DNA of 64,000 nt from Rebecca billardiae RCC1528 (taxonomy: Eukaryota > Haptophyta), in contig OZ251222.1 in the NCBI GenBank assembly GCA_965240325.2, positions 2,418,001 through 2,482,000 of the forward strand, written 5' to 3'. The notes under the pieces were generated by a model that did no database searches, had not been told where the DNA came from, and worked only from the letters and a program-made list of their open reading frames with translations. This document shows positions 9,701 to 21,092 of this stretch, one piece after another (position 1 is the first letter of the stretch; the number at the start of each line of letters is the position of its first letter). The position numbers and the translations under genes are program-made.

Positions 9701-12700
9701 GCGCGACTGAGCGATGATGCGCGCGCCGGGCGGGCGCGCCGACACGTGAGCAGTGCGCCCGGGTGCCGCTCGACGCGCACGCGCGCGCCCGGCCGCACGG
9801 CGTCTCCTCCACGCGGCCCCATGTCCCGGCTCAGAGCGAGCAGCTGACAGCAGCTGGTCTTCACGATCTGCGGCGGCGGCGAGCAGCTACGACTGCTACG
9901 GGGGCCTCAGAGCGCGGCGAGGACGAGCTAGCTGGGCGAGATCCGGGTGCGGGGTGCTCGGCGCGGCCCAGGCGCACCGAGCCCACGTGCCAGCGAGGTG
10001 GCGCGGCGCGCCGCGCGCGCGCGCTCGCGCGCCGACTTTTGTCGGGTCAGATCAGCTTACGGCAGCTCACGGCCTCAGCCGACGGCTGCGACCAGCGGCG
10101 GCTAGCTCAGCAGAGCGGCGCGACTGAGCGATGATGCGCGCGCCGGGCGGGCACGCCGACGCGTGAGCAGTGCGCCCCGGGGCCGCTCGACGCGCACGCG
10201 CGCGCCCGGCCGCACGGCGCCTCCTCCTCGCGGCCCCATGTCCCGGCTCAGAGCGAGCAGCTGACAGCAGCTGGTCTTCACGATCTGCGGCGGCGGCGAG
10301 CAGCTACGACTGCTACGGGGGCCTCAGAGCGCGGCGAGGACGAGCTAGCTGGGCGAGATCCGGGTGCGGGGTGCTCTGCGTGGCCCAGGCACACCGAGCC
10401 CACGTGCCAGCGGGGCGGCGCGGCGCCGCGCGCGCGCGCGCGCTCGCGCCGACTTTTGTCGGGTCAGATCAGCTGACGGCAGCTCACGGCCTCAGCCGAC
10501 GGCTGCGACCAGCGGCGGCTAGCTCAGCAGAGCGGCGCGACTGAGCGATGATGCGCGCGCCGGGCGGGCACGCCGACGCGTGAGCAGTGCGCCCCGGGGC
10601 CGCTCGACGCGCACGCGCGCGCCCGGCCGCACGGCGCCTCCTCCTCGCGGCCCCATGTCCCGGCTCAGAGCGAGCAGCTGACAGCAGCTGGTCTTCACGA
10701 TCTGCGGCGGCGGCGAGCAGCTACGACTGCTACGGGGGCCTCAGAGCGCGGCGAGGACGAGCTAGCTGGGCGAGATCCGGGTGCGGGGTGCTCTGCGTGG
10801 CCCAGGCACACCGAGCCCACGTGCCAGCGGGGCGGCGCAGCGCCGCGCGCGCGCGCGCGCTCGCGCCGACTTTTGTCGGGTCAGATCAGCTGACGGCAGC
10901 TCACGGCCTCAGCCGACGGCTGCGACCAGCGGCGGCTAGCTCAGCAGAGCGGCGCGACTGAGCGATGATGCGCGCGCCGGGCGGGCACGCCGACGCGTGA
11001 GCAGTGCGCCCCGGGGCCGCTCGACGCGCACGCGCGCGCCCGGCCGCACGGCGCCTCCTCCTCGCGGCCCCATGTCCCGGCTCAGAGCGAGCAGCTGACA
11101 GCAACTGGTCTTCACGATCTGCGGCGGCGGCGAGCAGCTACGACTGCTACGGGGACCTCAGAGCGCGGCGAGGACGCGCGGGCTGGGCGCGATCGGGGTG
11201 CGGGACGCTCGGCGCGGCCCAGGCGCACCGAGCCCACGTGCCAGCGAGGTGGCGCGGCGCGCCGCGCGCGCGCGCTCGCGCGCCGACTTTTGTCGGGTCA
11301 GATCAGCTTACGGCAGCTCACGGCCTCAGCCGACGGCTGCGACCAGCGGCGGCTAGCTCAGCAGAGCGGCGCGACTGAGCGATGATGCGCGCGCCGGGCG
11401 GGCGCGCCGACACGTGAGCAGTGCGCCCGGGTGCCGCTCGACGCGCACGCGCGCGCCCGGCCGCACGGCGTCTCCTCCACGCGGCCCCATGTCCCGGCTC
11501 AGAGCGAGCAGCTGACAGCAGCTGGTCTTCACGATCTGCGGCGGCGGCGAGCAGCTACGACTGCTACGGGGGCCTCAGAGCGCGGCGAGGACGAGCTAGC
11601 TGGGCGAGATCCGGGTGCGGGGTGCTCGGCGCGGCCCAGGCGCACCGAGCCCACGTGCCAGCGAGGTGGCGCGGCGCGCCGCGCGCGCGCGCTCGCGCGC
11701 CGACTTTTGTCGGGTCAGATCAGCTTACGGCAGCTCACGGCCTCAGCCGACGGCTGCGACCAGCGGCGGCTAGCTCAGCAGAGCGGCGCGACTGAGCGAT
11801 GATGCGCGCGCCGGGCGGGCACGCCGACGCGTGAGCAGTGCGCCCCGGGGCCGCTCGACGCGCACGCGCGCGCCCGGCCGCACGGCGCCTCCTCCTCGCG
11901 GCCCCATGTCCCGGCTCAGAGCGAGCAGCTGACAGCAGCTGGTCTTCACGATCTGCGGCGGCGGCGAGCAGCTACGACTGCTACGGGGGCCTCAGAGCGC
12001 GGCGAGGACGAGCTAGCTGGGCGAGATCCGGGTGCGGGGTGCTCTGCGTGGCCCAGGCACACCGAGCCCACGTGCCAGCGGGGCGGCGCGGCGCCGCGCG
12101 CGCGCGCGCGCTCGCGCCGACTTTTGTCGGGTCAGATCAGCTGACGGCAGCTCACGGCCTCAGCCGACGGCTGCGACCAGCGGCGGCTAGCTCAGCAGAG
12201 CGGCGCGACTGAGCGATGATGCGCGCGCCGGGCGGGCACGCCGACACGTGAGCAGTGCGCCCCGGGGCCGCTCGACGCGCACGCGCGCGCCCGGCCGCAC
12301 GGCGCCTCCTCCTCGCGGCCCCATGTCCCGGCTCAGAGCGAGCAGCTGACAGCAGCTGGTCTTCACGATCTGCGGCGGCGGCGAGCAGCTACGACTGCTA
12401 CGGGGGCCTCAGAGCGCGGCGAGGACGAGCTAGCTGGGCGAGATCGGGGTGCGGGGCACTCGGCGCGGCCCAGGCACACCGAGCCCACGTGCCAGCGGGG
12501 CGGCGCCGCGCCGCGCGCGCGCGCGCTCGCGCGCCGACTTTTGTCGGGTCAGATCAGCCTACGGCAGCTCACGGCCTCAGCCGACGGCTGCGACCAGCGG
12601 CGGCTAGCTCAGCAGAGCGGCGCGACTGAGCGATGATGCGCGCGCCGGGCGGGCGCGCCGACGCGTGAGCAGTGCGCCCAGGGGCCGCTCGACGCGCACG

Positions 12701-13003
12701 CGCGCGCCCGGCCGCACGGCGCCTCCTCCACGCGGCCCCATGTCCCGGCTCAGAGCGAGCAGCTGACAGCAGCTGGTCTTCACGATCTGCGGCGGCGGCG
12801 AGCAGCTACGACTGCTACGGGGGCCTCAGAGCGCGGCGAGGACGAGCTAGCTGGGCGAGATCCGGGTGCGGGGCACTCGGCGCGGCCCAGGCACACCGAG
12901 CCCACGTGCCAGCGGGGCGGCGCCGCGCCGCGCGCGCGCGCGCTCGCGCGCCGACTTTTGTCGGGTCAGATCAGCCTACGGCAGCTCACGGCCTCAGCCG
13001 AGG
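6750..13003. repeat. 417-bp satellite, 15 tandem units with a 4-unit higher-order repeat
   Basis: The phrase CTGCGACCAGCGGCGGCTAG starts units at 6750, 7167 and every 417 bp to about 13004, giving 15 units. Variants fall into types: units 2, 5, 6, 9, 10 and 13 share one sequence, units 3, 7 and 11 a second, and units 4, 8 and 12 a third. The order A-B-C-A therefore repeats three times with a 1668-bp period. Units 1, 14 and 15 at the edges form a fourth, mutually similar group. The unit is a multiple of three, so the same short frames reappear in each, but stops interrupt them every unit. No protein family is visible. Confidence 0.95.
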
Positions 13004-13014
13004 CTGCTCACTTA

Positions 13015-13804
13015 GTCCCTCACAAGTTTAAGCCTCCCGACATTGTTCGCCATATCAGCGCAGCAAAGCAGCGGCGCGCCACCATACCAGGGGCGTACTT
13101 GGCCCACTCCACTGCCGTGCACATGAGGTGCGCCCGGACCCGATTGCTCGAGTCCTCGCAAATAGGCGTGGCTGTGCATCCTGGGTTGACGTTTGGTACC
13201 CGGCGGCCGGCGAGCTCGACTGGCGGCGAGCAGACCTGCCTGCGTGCCGCCGGCTGTCGGCAGCCTCCGTGCGCTGAGCCGCGCGCCGCGCGGTGCGTGT
13301 GCGACGTAGCTCCGCCCACGCCACGCATGCACCCTCGCGCCGCGCCGCCAGCTTGGCGCTGCCGTCAGCCAGAGCCGATCGAGTGCATGCCCGAGCCTGC
13401 TCCGAGAGCATCAATATGGGCTGCGTGTGGCTGCGCGTGCACTTTCGTCGCCTAATTTTGCCAGCGTCGAGTTGGCGCGTGGCACGCCCACCGTAGCAGC
13501 ACGACTCCCGAATGCACAAAAGCCGGGGGTCAGCTGAATTAATGCAGCTCACACGACCGCGCTCCACGCCGAAAACCAGCCCGTAGCTGCCCGCCGGCTG
13601 GCTCGTGCATGCGCACCGACTGCCGGGCGCATCGACACCGTGGCGCACAGAGCGCGGGTGCCGCGGCCGGGTGGGTATGTACTGACGCGGCTGGGCCTGG
13701 TGCATGCGCGGGCGGATGGGCTCTGCCCGGGTCGGCGCGTAGCGGGCGTGCGGGCTGAGACAAAGTCGTGCCTGCTGCAGCCGGCAACTAAATTTGTGGG
13801 TCCC
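13015..13804. mobile_element. U element copy 2 (790 bp)
   Basis: Same length and orientation as 4056-4845 with one mismatch noticed. It is flanked by TA at 13013-13014 and 13805-13806. The near identity of both copies points to a recent duplication or to gene conversion. Confidence 0.8.
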
Positions 13805-13813
13805 TATATTAGA

Positions 13814-14282
13814 GGGGTCAGAGCCCCACTGTGGCGTGTGTCCCGTGTGTGGCCCAAAATCCAACTTTCTGTCGTCTTGAGATGAGGCTCTCAAACTTCG
13901 GGATGTCAATATTCGCCTGAAATGACCTGGGGTCACTCGCTGACAAGTTTTGCGAAAAAATGTCACATACTGGTCACTGGAGATATACGACCTCAATCTC
14001 GACGCGATGTCTGCAACATTAGTAGGGGAGATACACGATTACACGATCTCCAAGGTGATCTCGCTATTTGCACCAGAATCGCACCTGCTAGATCACATTT
14101 TGACAGCCTGAAATTATTGGCACAGGCGGATTCTACACCCTGATGGAATTAAGCGGTAAGCCTAAACGAACTTAAACGGACTCAAACAGTTTAATAAACT
14201 GATGAGGAGATATTTCATATATTTTGATATTTCAGGAGATTGTGTCACTCGGGAGTGTAACGGTCGGAGCTGCTCTGACCCC
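13814..14282. mobile_element. Possible MITE with 11-bp terminal inverted repeats
   Basis: GGGGTCAGAGC (13814-13824) and GCTCTGACCCC (14272-14282) are perfect inverted repeats 469 bp apart. The interior is markedly AT-richer than flanking DNA, as in many MITEs. No clear target duplication is visible and no coding capacity is seen, so this is only a candidate. Confidence 0.4.
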
Positions 14283-14476
14283 ACGACTAAACTTGCATTA
14301 TACATCAGAATCACATGTAAGTGAGGCGATGTAGTGACATTATGACTAAGTGCCTGACTGACTCAGTACTACTAGGTCTAGTACTACGACCACCTCGACG
14401 ATTGCCGGGTGGGAAGGGAGGCAATTTTCGTGAGAATCGACAACGGGATTTCAGACCCGAACTCTAAGCCAGTAAC

Positions 14477-14498
14477 TTACTTGGGGTACCCCAAGTAA
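14477..14498. repeat. 22-bp perfect palindrome
   Basis: The sequence centred on GGTACC is identical to its reverse complement over 22 bp (arms TTACTTGGGGT and ACCCCAAGTAA). It lies in otherwise unremarkable intergenic DNA. It could be a binding site for a dimeric protein or chance. Confidence 0.7.
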
Positions 14499-15896
14499 TC
14501 GGAGTACGTTAATTCTTTCAGGCTCCCGCCAAGCGCTTTGATTAGGAGTTCCAAGCTGGCTCAAAGCTTTGCCCGCTCGGCTCCAAGCCAGGGCAAACCG
14601 CGAGCCCCGAGCTTCGGGGGGGCTCGAAGGTGGGCGGCTGGCAGGCGCACGGCGGTAGCCTGCGAGCGAGGGGGGGCGGCACTGCCCTGCGCGGTGCGCG
14701 CTGGTGTAGCTGCCGACGTGCCCGTGTAGGCGGCATGCCAGCCTCAGATTGATTGGTTGCGTCCCACTGCGCCTTGCCCCCCGTCACCCAGCGTCGCTTG
14801 GGTACAGTCTTGGCCTCTCGCGGGAAAGCGGCGGCCCAGTGTGGCGGCGGGCCGCAAGATGAGAGTGTGGTGCACTGCTGGGCTGACGCGCGGCGCGCTG
14901 TGCAGCTCGGCGTGGCTATGTACACATGTAATCGCGATGTGCTGTCCCCCGTAGTCACGACAAGTACGCCACCAGTCCAAGCACGCACGTCCAGGAGGCC
15001 GCCTGCGCCATACAGCTTCCGAGCGGAACCGGCCGCACCCGCGACGCGACGGCGACACAGATGGATAATGCCTCAAACGTCTGCATGCTCATGCGGCATT
15101 GCTGGTTGCAGGATGTGCGCATGGGATGCGCTCAGGGCAGTATTCGCAACCCGCTCACCTACAGCTCCTCGTGAGAGCTCGGCCACGGATGGACTTGTGC
15201 CAGTTGGAACGCTTTGAAAAGCTACGACGGCTCGTGCTGTAGCTCTTGCGCAGACGTGCGAGGCCGCATGGCGCGCAACTGAGTAGGGCTATACACCGTC
15301 AGCAGCCCTCGCTCACTCCTCGTTGACTGTCCAGTGTCACTCATTCACACGGCTGCAGCACGATCAGGCGGCGCCCGCTGCTCGCCAATTGGCAGCGTGG
15401 GCGCGCGCACTGACCAGAGGCGGCAAGGTAGCAGCGAGCGACGCTGGCTACTCTTAGTTCACGTCTCTGATGGCGCTCCAGACCACTTCCCAGCTGCACG
15501 GCCGCACGCGCTCCGTGCTATGCGACGTTAGCGGTCGCAAGACCGCTCGCCCCGCAATCGCCCGCACAACCCAACTTTTGGCCGCCTTCGCGGCCTCTGC
15601 CCGTCTTTCGGTGTTTCCAATTCGCCGCGGGCCCGCGCGATCCCGCGCCGCCCGCGCAACGAAGTACTTTCATCACTTGTACGGCTTGTACCGCTCGGCT
15701 CCCCTTTCTTTGCCGAAGAACGGGCATCTGCGTGTGTTTTGCACGGCTGAAAGTTCGTGTGTCTATGTGGGTACTCGTTCTTTCGTTTGAGAATTCACGA
15801 AAACTGCCCACCCGCCCACCCGGCAATCGTTGTGGTGTAGTATCAGTATGCCTGACGTCGTATCGATAGTGTTACTACTACTGACTAGTTAACATT

Positions 15897-15932
<36 letters not shown>

Positions 15933-16026
15933 GGCATGGTCGTAATGCGGCGCACCATCAAAGTTGACGCCTCGACTTTCAGAAGGCCACGGTAGTAGAG
16001 ATTGGCGTCGACGGCTCAGGCATGCG
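14499..16026. other. Intergenic, no convincing gene
   Basis: Only short Arg/Ala-rich frames on both strands, with no domain signature. It contains a TA dinucleotide run at 15900-15929. Its right end is the 3' flank of the Patched-like gene. Confidence 0.5.
15900..15929. repeat. (TA)n microsatellite
   Basis: About 15 uninterrupted AT/TA dinucleotides. Confidence 0.95.
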
Positions 16027-19000
16027 TCACAAATCGCGCGACGACGATGCTCGCCTACTGCTGTTGCTGCCTGCTGGGGCCGCTTGCCTGGAAGTGACAG
16101 TCGTCACTTGCACCGCTCGACCATTACCGCCCTTTGACGACTCGGATGTTTCCGACTGGTTCGTCTTGCGGCGTAGGACGAAATTGCTGAAGATGCGCAT
16201 GTACTGCAAGAAACTCCTCATCTCGCCCTGCGGCGTGCAATTCGCGGGACAGACGGCCGCGCGCGCGCGTTCAGAGCCGCGGTGACTGCCACCCAACGCG
16301 CGCACATGGCGGGATGCGCAGCACGAGATTTCACTGCGCGCACCTGCGGTCCCACGAGCGCGCAAAGCGGCATGAAGAATAGCAGCGCGTATGAGATGCT
16401 GAGCGAGATCACTACCGTGATCAGGACCGCCATCTGCGCGCAGCGCATGCAGGTTGCACCGGGCGAGGGGTGGTGAGCTGAGCGCCGGGCGCGGGCCGTG
16501 CCTGTGCCGTGCGCGGCGCACAGGCGCGCAGCCTGGGGGGCGGGCGCGAGCCGAGCGCGCAGCAGCTTGCCTTTGTGAAGAACGTCATCTGTGCGGGGAA
16601 CATGAACAGACCCGAGCCACCCGTGGTGATCGCGCCCGCGAGGACTGTGATGCCCATCTGCGTGAGCGCGTCCGACGTCTTCTCCGAGCGGCTCGGCTGC
16701 GCAGACTCTCGGTACGCGTGGCCGAGGTGCACCACAAAGTCGACGCTGAAGCCGATGACGATCGTGGACGAGATCGACTCGGCGACGCCGAGGCCCCAGC
16801 CCATCACCGCCTGGCAGAACCCGAGCGTCGTGCCCACGATCATCGCGATCGCCACGATCGCGTACACCGAGAGCATCGGCGAGCCGGTCGCGACGACAAG
16901 CACGCAGAAGGCGACCGGGAAGCAGATCGTGAAGCCCTGCAGCACGCCGTCGACGAGCGCTCGCTCGGTGACGACCCACGTGAAGTGGCGGCCGGCGTAC
17001 ACGTACGGCTTCTCGCCGAGCTTCGCCGCGCCCCTGCGCCCCGCGAGCACGCCGCGCAGCGCGTCGCGGATCGCGTCCATGTACTGGAACGTGGTGCTGA
17101 ACGGCTGGCCGCTCAGCAGCGTCGCCGTGAACGGCACCTCGACGTACTTGAGCGTGCCGTCGATGAAGCCGATCGAGCTGGCGGTCTCGTAGCCGGACTC
17201 CTGGCTGAACTCCTGGAGCAGCTCGAGGAACTCGTCGCCAGTCGGCCGGTGCTCGCCGCCGTCGTACTCGCCGTGCCGCGTCGCGTTGAACTTGGTCTCG
17301 TTGTACCACGCGTCGAAGTCCTCGAGGGGGCACTCGAGCGTGTTGGGCCGGACGAGCCGCCCAAAGCCGCCGACGCACGCGTCGACGGCGCAGGGCGCGT
17401 CGCGCAGGCCGTCGCACAGACGCAGCAGCGCGCTGTGCGCGTCGGCGTCGCGCAGGTCGAACGTGTCGTCGAACACGGCCTCGCCTCGGTTCTGGTCCGG
17501 GAACCAGCGCGAGAAGTCCGGGCGCGACACGCCCGAGATGCCCAGCACCACGGTCATCTCTATGTAGTCGTCCTCCGCGCCGCTCAGGAAGCGCTCGCTC
17601 GAGAGGTCGCCAAAGCCGGTGTACATGTGGTCCGGCGTGAACCACTGCTCCTGCTCGGTCGGCGGCTGCAGCTGCGAGGCGTAGTACGAGCCCACGCCGC
17701 CGAGCGTCGCGAAGGCCAGCACGAGCGCGAGCGAGAGCGGCTTGAGCCACGGCGCGCGCGCGAGCGGCGCCCAGTTGAGCGCGGGCGCGTAGTACTGCTG
17801 GAAGAGCCGCTCGATCAGCCGCAGCTTGGACGCGTCGGCGGCGCCGTCGGCGGCCGGCGCGGCGCGAGAGCGCGCGGCGAGCTCGTCGTCCCCGCCGCGC
17901 CCCGCCGCCGACGTCGAGCGCGGCGTGTCGGCGACCGGCAGCGGCAGCACGGCCTCGGCGTCCGCGCGCTCGGCGCCGTCGACGCCCATCGGCACGCGCG
18001 TCACCGTGCGCCCGCGCGCCCACGCCCAGCACGAGGACAGCTCGTTCTCCCAGATCAGCACGATCGTAGGAAAAAGCGTGATGGTGAGCACGTAGTTGAT
18101 GATGATCGCGACCGCCGCGTAGATGCCGAACGACGAGATGGGCATCACCGGGTTGAGCGCGGTCGCAAAGAAGGCGGACGCCGTCGTGAGTGACGTGTTG
18201 AACACGCCCTGCGCCGTGTGCGTCCACGTGGAGTGGACGCGCTTGAACTGCGTGTCGAGCTCCGGCCTGAGCCGCGCCTGCTTCCACGCGTCCACGTACA
18301 CGAACACGTCGTCCGCGCCCACGCCGAGCACGAGGAACACCGTGAGGATGTGCAGCTGCGTGAAGTAGGAGATCCCGCCGACCGCGCGGTAGAAGAAGAA
18401 CGCGAGCGGCAGCGACGAGAAGATCTGCAGCATCGAGAGGCAGCCGAGGAAGAGCGAGAAGGTGTGCAGCGAGATGTAGATGAGCACGAAGCCCACCGAG
18501 CCCACCACGTACAAGAAGTCGTTGTCCACCATCCGCGTGAACTCGAAGTCGGACCATGGGCCCACGTACCGCACGTCCAGCGGGCCGCGCTGCGCCGCCG
18601 ACGGGTAGTCGCCCGACTCGGTCGCCGGCTCGGATGAGCGGTACGCCGAGCGCGACGGCTGGTCGACCATGCCGAAGAAGCGCCAGTACGCCTGCTCCGC
18701 GCTGCGGTGGTACGCGCGGTACTTGCCGCGCTGCTCGTCCTCGCGGTCGTCGATGTCGTCGTAGCCGTCGAGCGGCCGGCCGCTCACGACCAGAGCCGAG
18801 CGCGTGATCTGCGTGCGGCCCGTCTTCTCCACGTCCTTCGAGAGGAAGAAGCCGAGCAGCGAGCGCAGGTCGTCCGAGTGGTCGAGCAGCTCGATGATCT
18901 GCGCCGTCCGGTTGGCCACGTACCCAGCGTCGAGCTCGTCGCACACGCGCTGGTGCCCGTCGAAGAGCGCGGCCTCGTCCGTGGGCGCGCCGTCGTCGAC

Positions 19001-19708
19001 CATGTCCACGGCGGGCACGCCGCCGTACAGCTGCAGCATGCCCAGCTCGGTCTCGTCGCGCCCGCGGAAGGAGTAGTTGGCGTGGGACGGCGAGTAGGTC
19101 GGGTACCACGGCGACCACGCCAGGTAGAACAGCGAGACGATCGACATCGCCTGCTTCGCGCACCGGGTGTTCTCGCCGTGGCGCTTGTCGTGCGTGTGCC
19201 CGAGGAAGCTCTCGCCGTCGTAACACATGCGCGGGTAGTCGCGGTGCGAGAGCAGCACGTTCTCAACCTCGCACATCGCCTTGAGCGACGCCGGCGTGAT
19301 GACCGACTCGTTCGATCCGAGGCCCTTGTGCTGATACACGATGGCAAGCTGGTCGCGCTCGTTCGAGCGCGGCTCGTCCTCATCGTCGTCGTCGCGGTGG
19401 TCGTCCAGCCGTCGTCGCCGCCGCCGCTGCTGCCGCCGCTCACGGAGCATGCGCCGCGTGTCGCGGTGATCCCGCGCCCACTCGATGGCGTCGCGTTGCT
19501 CGCTCTGCTCCGACTCGGAGACAGTCCAGTCGTAGCTCGTCGGCTCGGTCATCTCCACCATGAACTTGTACTGTGCCACGCTCACCGCTGAGAGCGCGAT
19601 TACGATGGCGATGCACAGGACGAACACTTTGCCATAGTGGCGCGTCAGCGCACGGCAGTAGTGAAACGCGAAGCCGCCTCCGCGCATCGGGACCCCGTCG
19701 CTCCCCAT
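16027..19708 (-). CDS. Patched/Dispatched-like RND membrane protein
   Basis: Inferred exons are 16571-19708, 16344-16433 and 16027-16227 (minus strand), giving 1142 residues. The protein has the Patched/Dispatched plan of the RND superfamily: one membrane helix near residues 27-46, a large extracytoplasmic loop, a sterol-sensing-type helix bundle with GVGADDVFVYVDAW (Asp466-Asp467), a second loop, and a second bundle with GFSVDFVVHLGHAY (Asp990). The paired acidic residues match the proton- or cation-relay positions of RND pumps. The C-terminal helix (ISYALLFFMPLCALVGPQ) is restored only by splicing: exon 1 ends FFTK and exon 2 continues in frame. The first intron has a GC donor (GCAAGC) and CAG acceptor; the second is GT-AG. 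Likely role is export or sensing of a lipid or sterol-like cargo. Family confident, substrate unknown. Confidence 0.88.
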
Positions 19709-20165
19709 TTCACGGCCGCGAATGGTGAGGCCGAGGGGTCACGGGGTGGACCCCACAGTGGACCCTGCTTGATGGGTGAGGACGAACGATGGATGACTGC
19801 CAACGATCGACGATTCGGGAATGGGCCAATGGGAAGACCCACAAGCCTTCCGATGGTTTGGTGCTGATAGAAAGTTGATACACGTACCGTCGTCGTAAGT
19901 ACACTTTACAAATTGTCCAATACCCTTTTCCTCTGAAAGGGCCAAAACAGGCAGACTGCAGACGATGATAAATCGAATAAAATAACAAATTCCGCACCAT
20001 CGCCGCGCGATGTGCCCTTGCGATCGAGTTGGGCCAAATGGGTCGGGAACAACGGACCGCGTGCGAGCCCCGGCCCGGACCGCCGTCCGCGCGCGAAAGC
20101 AACCCAAAGCGATCCACTGACCGAGCACCGGCAAACGGCCCACACCCCTCGCCCATCCTCTGCCC
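19709..20165. promoter_or_regulatory. Intergenic region between divergent genes
   Basis: 457 bp separate the start of the Patched-like gene (minus) from the start of the hypothetical ORF at 20166 (plus). It must hold the upstream signals of the former. An 88-bp repeat lies inside at 19829-19916. No clear TATA box or other core motif is visible. Confidence 0.4.
19829..19916. repeat. 88-bp direct repeat, copy 1 (copy 2 at 21093-21171)
   Basis: ATGGGAAGACCCACAAGCCT and the following bases through GTACACTT are shared almost exactly with 21093-21171. Both copies give the same minus-strand peptide containing YVYQLSISTKPSEGLWVFP. The copies flank the ORF at 20166-20996. Confidence 0.8.
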
Positions 20166-20996
20166 ATGGCGTCGCACCTGCTGCTCGCGACGGTCGCCAC
20201 CGTGCCGGCGCACGCGCCCATGACTCCGGAGCTCGCTCCGCGCCGCGTGCGCACCGATGCTTACGATGGCGACTCAGCTCGCGCCGTGCATCACGTCGGA
20301 GCGCTCGTGGACGCCGAGGCGGACTCAGATCGTGAGTGCATCGAGAACCTCCTGGTGCGCAGCGCCTTCACGCAGCACCTCCAACGCGACGGCATGTGCT
20401 GGGGCGTGGTGCCGGGAGCGGTGAGTGGCGCGCAGATCGTCATGCGCGACGAGACGCGCCGCTCCAGCCTCGCACCATGCACCGTGCTGCGAGCAGTGGA
20501 CAGCAACCGACAGCAGTCTCCCTCCGTTGCGTACGAGGTGCTCAAACCCGACGGCAGCACCGTCCTCGCCGAGTGCGGGCAGATCTCGCTGGCGAGCTCG
20601 CCGCTGCAGCTCTCTCGGCAGGGCCTCGTGCTGCCCGGGTGCACGGTGCGAATCCACGCCGGCGACGCCGATCACGAGATGCGCGGGGTGGTGACAGGAG
20701 CGCATCCGGCGGCACTGGTCGGAGCACAGCAGCGCTCCCTCCCGTGGTACGAGGTGCGCGCGGACGACGGCACTGTGCACGAGTTGCGCGCCGCGCAATT
20801 CGAGCTGGCGACCACGGGGGAGCGCGAACTCACGCCAGAGGAGCACCTTCGGTACCTGCACGCGCAGCCGGGCGCGCAGCAGCGTGATGCTGGCTCCTGC
20901 GGCGCCGGAGGCAGAGCCGATGACACCCCAACTCACACGCACACGCAGTTCAGACTACCGAATGTGCTTTCTGATTGGTTGGAGGGTAGCTTTTAG
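20166..20996 (+). CDS. Hypothetical protein, 276 residues
   Basis: An ATG-initiated open frame with even amino-acid composition; no family is recognised. The middle (about residues 60-230) reads like a folded domain rich in short beta-type segments, with CTVLRAVDSNRQQSPSVAYE, YEVLKPDGSTVLAECGQ and WYEVRADDGTVHELRAAQFE. The last two resemble each other (YEV.x..DG.TV), hinting at an internal duplication. The tail (from about residue 245) is Gly/Thr/His-rich and may be read-through into an intron or UTR. No membrane helix is seen. It is divergent from the Patched-like gene and flanked by 88-bp direct repeats, so it might be cargo of a small duplication. Confidence 0.5.
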   Translation: MASHLLLATVATVPAHAPMTPELAPRRVRTDAYDGDSARAVHHVGALVDAEADSDRECIENLLVRSAFTQHLQRDGMCWGVVPGAVSGAQIVMRDETRRSSLAPCTVLRAVDSNRQQSPSVAYEVLKPDGSTVLAECGQISLASSPLQLSRQGLVLPGCTVRIHAGDADHEMRGVVTGAHPAALVGAQQRSLPWYEVRADDGTVHELRAAQFELATTGERELTPEEHLRYLHAQPGAQQRDAGSCGAGGRADDTPTHTHTQFRLPNVLSDWLEGSF

Positions 20997-21092
20997 CCGG
21001 GCGCCTTCTCCCCCAGGCGAGCGCGGCGCGCGCGCGGCTGCGACTCGGCGTTCGCGCTCGACCTGTACGGCAGCCGCTCCGGACTCGCTGCG

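Larger units (their letters stand above)
4848..13012. mobile_element. Insert between the two U copies: transposase gene plus 417-bp satellite array
   Basis: The insert begins AGTGAGCAG (4848-4856) and ends CTGCTCACT (13004-13012), a perfect 9-bp inverted repeat, with TA on both outer sides. That is the signature of a TA-targeting transposon inserted at the junction of two tandem U units. A smaller alternative is 4848-6671, which ends CTGCTCAG followed by TA; it matches 8 of 9 bases of the left end and has the usual size of a Tc1/mariner element (about 1.8 kb). In that reading the satellite lies outside the transposon and the terminal match at 13012 needs another explanation. Confidence 0.55.

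Noticed and set aside
6834-13031. 124-codon frame repeated in every satellite unit
   Set aside because: Begins with GTG, ends at a fixed stop in each unit and lacks any domain; repetition follows from the 417-bp unit being a multiple of three.
4056-13804. LTR retrotransposon with the 790-bp repeats as LTRs
   Set aside because: No gag, protease, reverse transcriptase or integrase between the repeats; the only enzyme is a DDE transposase of Tc1/mariner type, and every border is TA.
16454-18193. Plus-strand open frame opposite the Patched-like gene
   Set aside because: Arg/Glu/Val-rich complement of a coding exon; no motif.
16218-19226. Minus-strand open frame of 1002 codons in a second frame of the Patched-like gene
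   Set aside because: Arg/Ala-rich shadow; only its last 100 codons overlap the genuine second exon.
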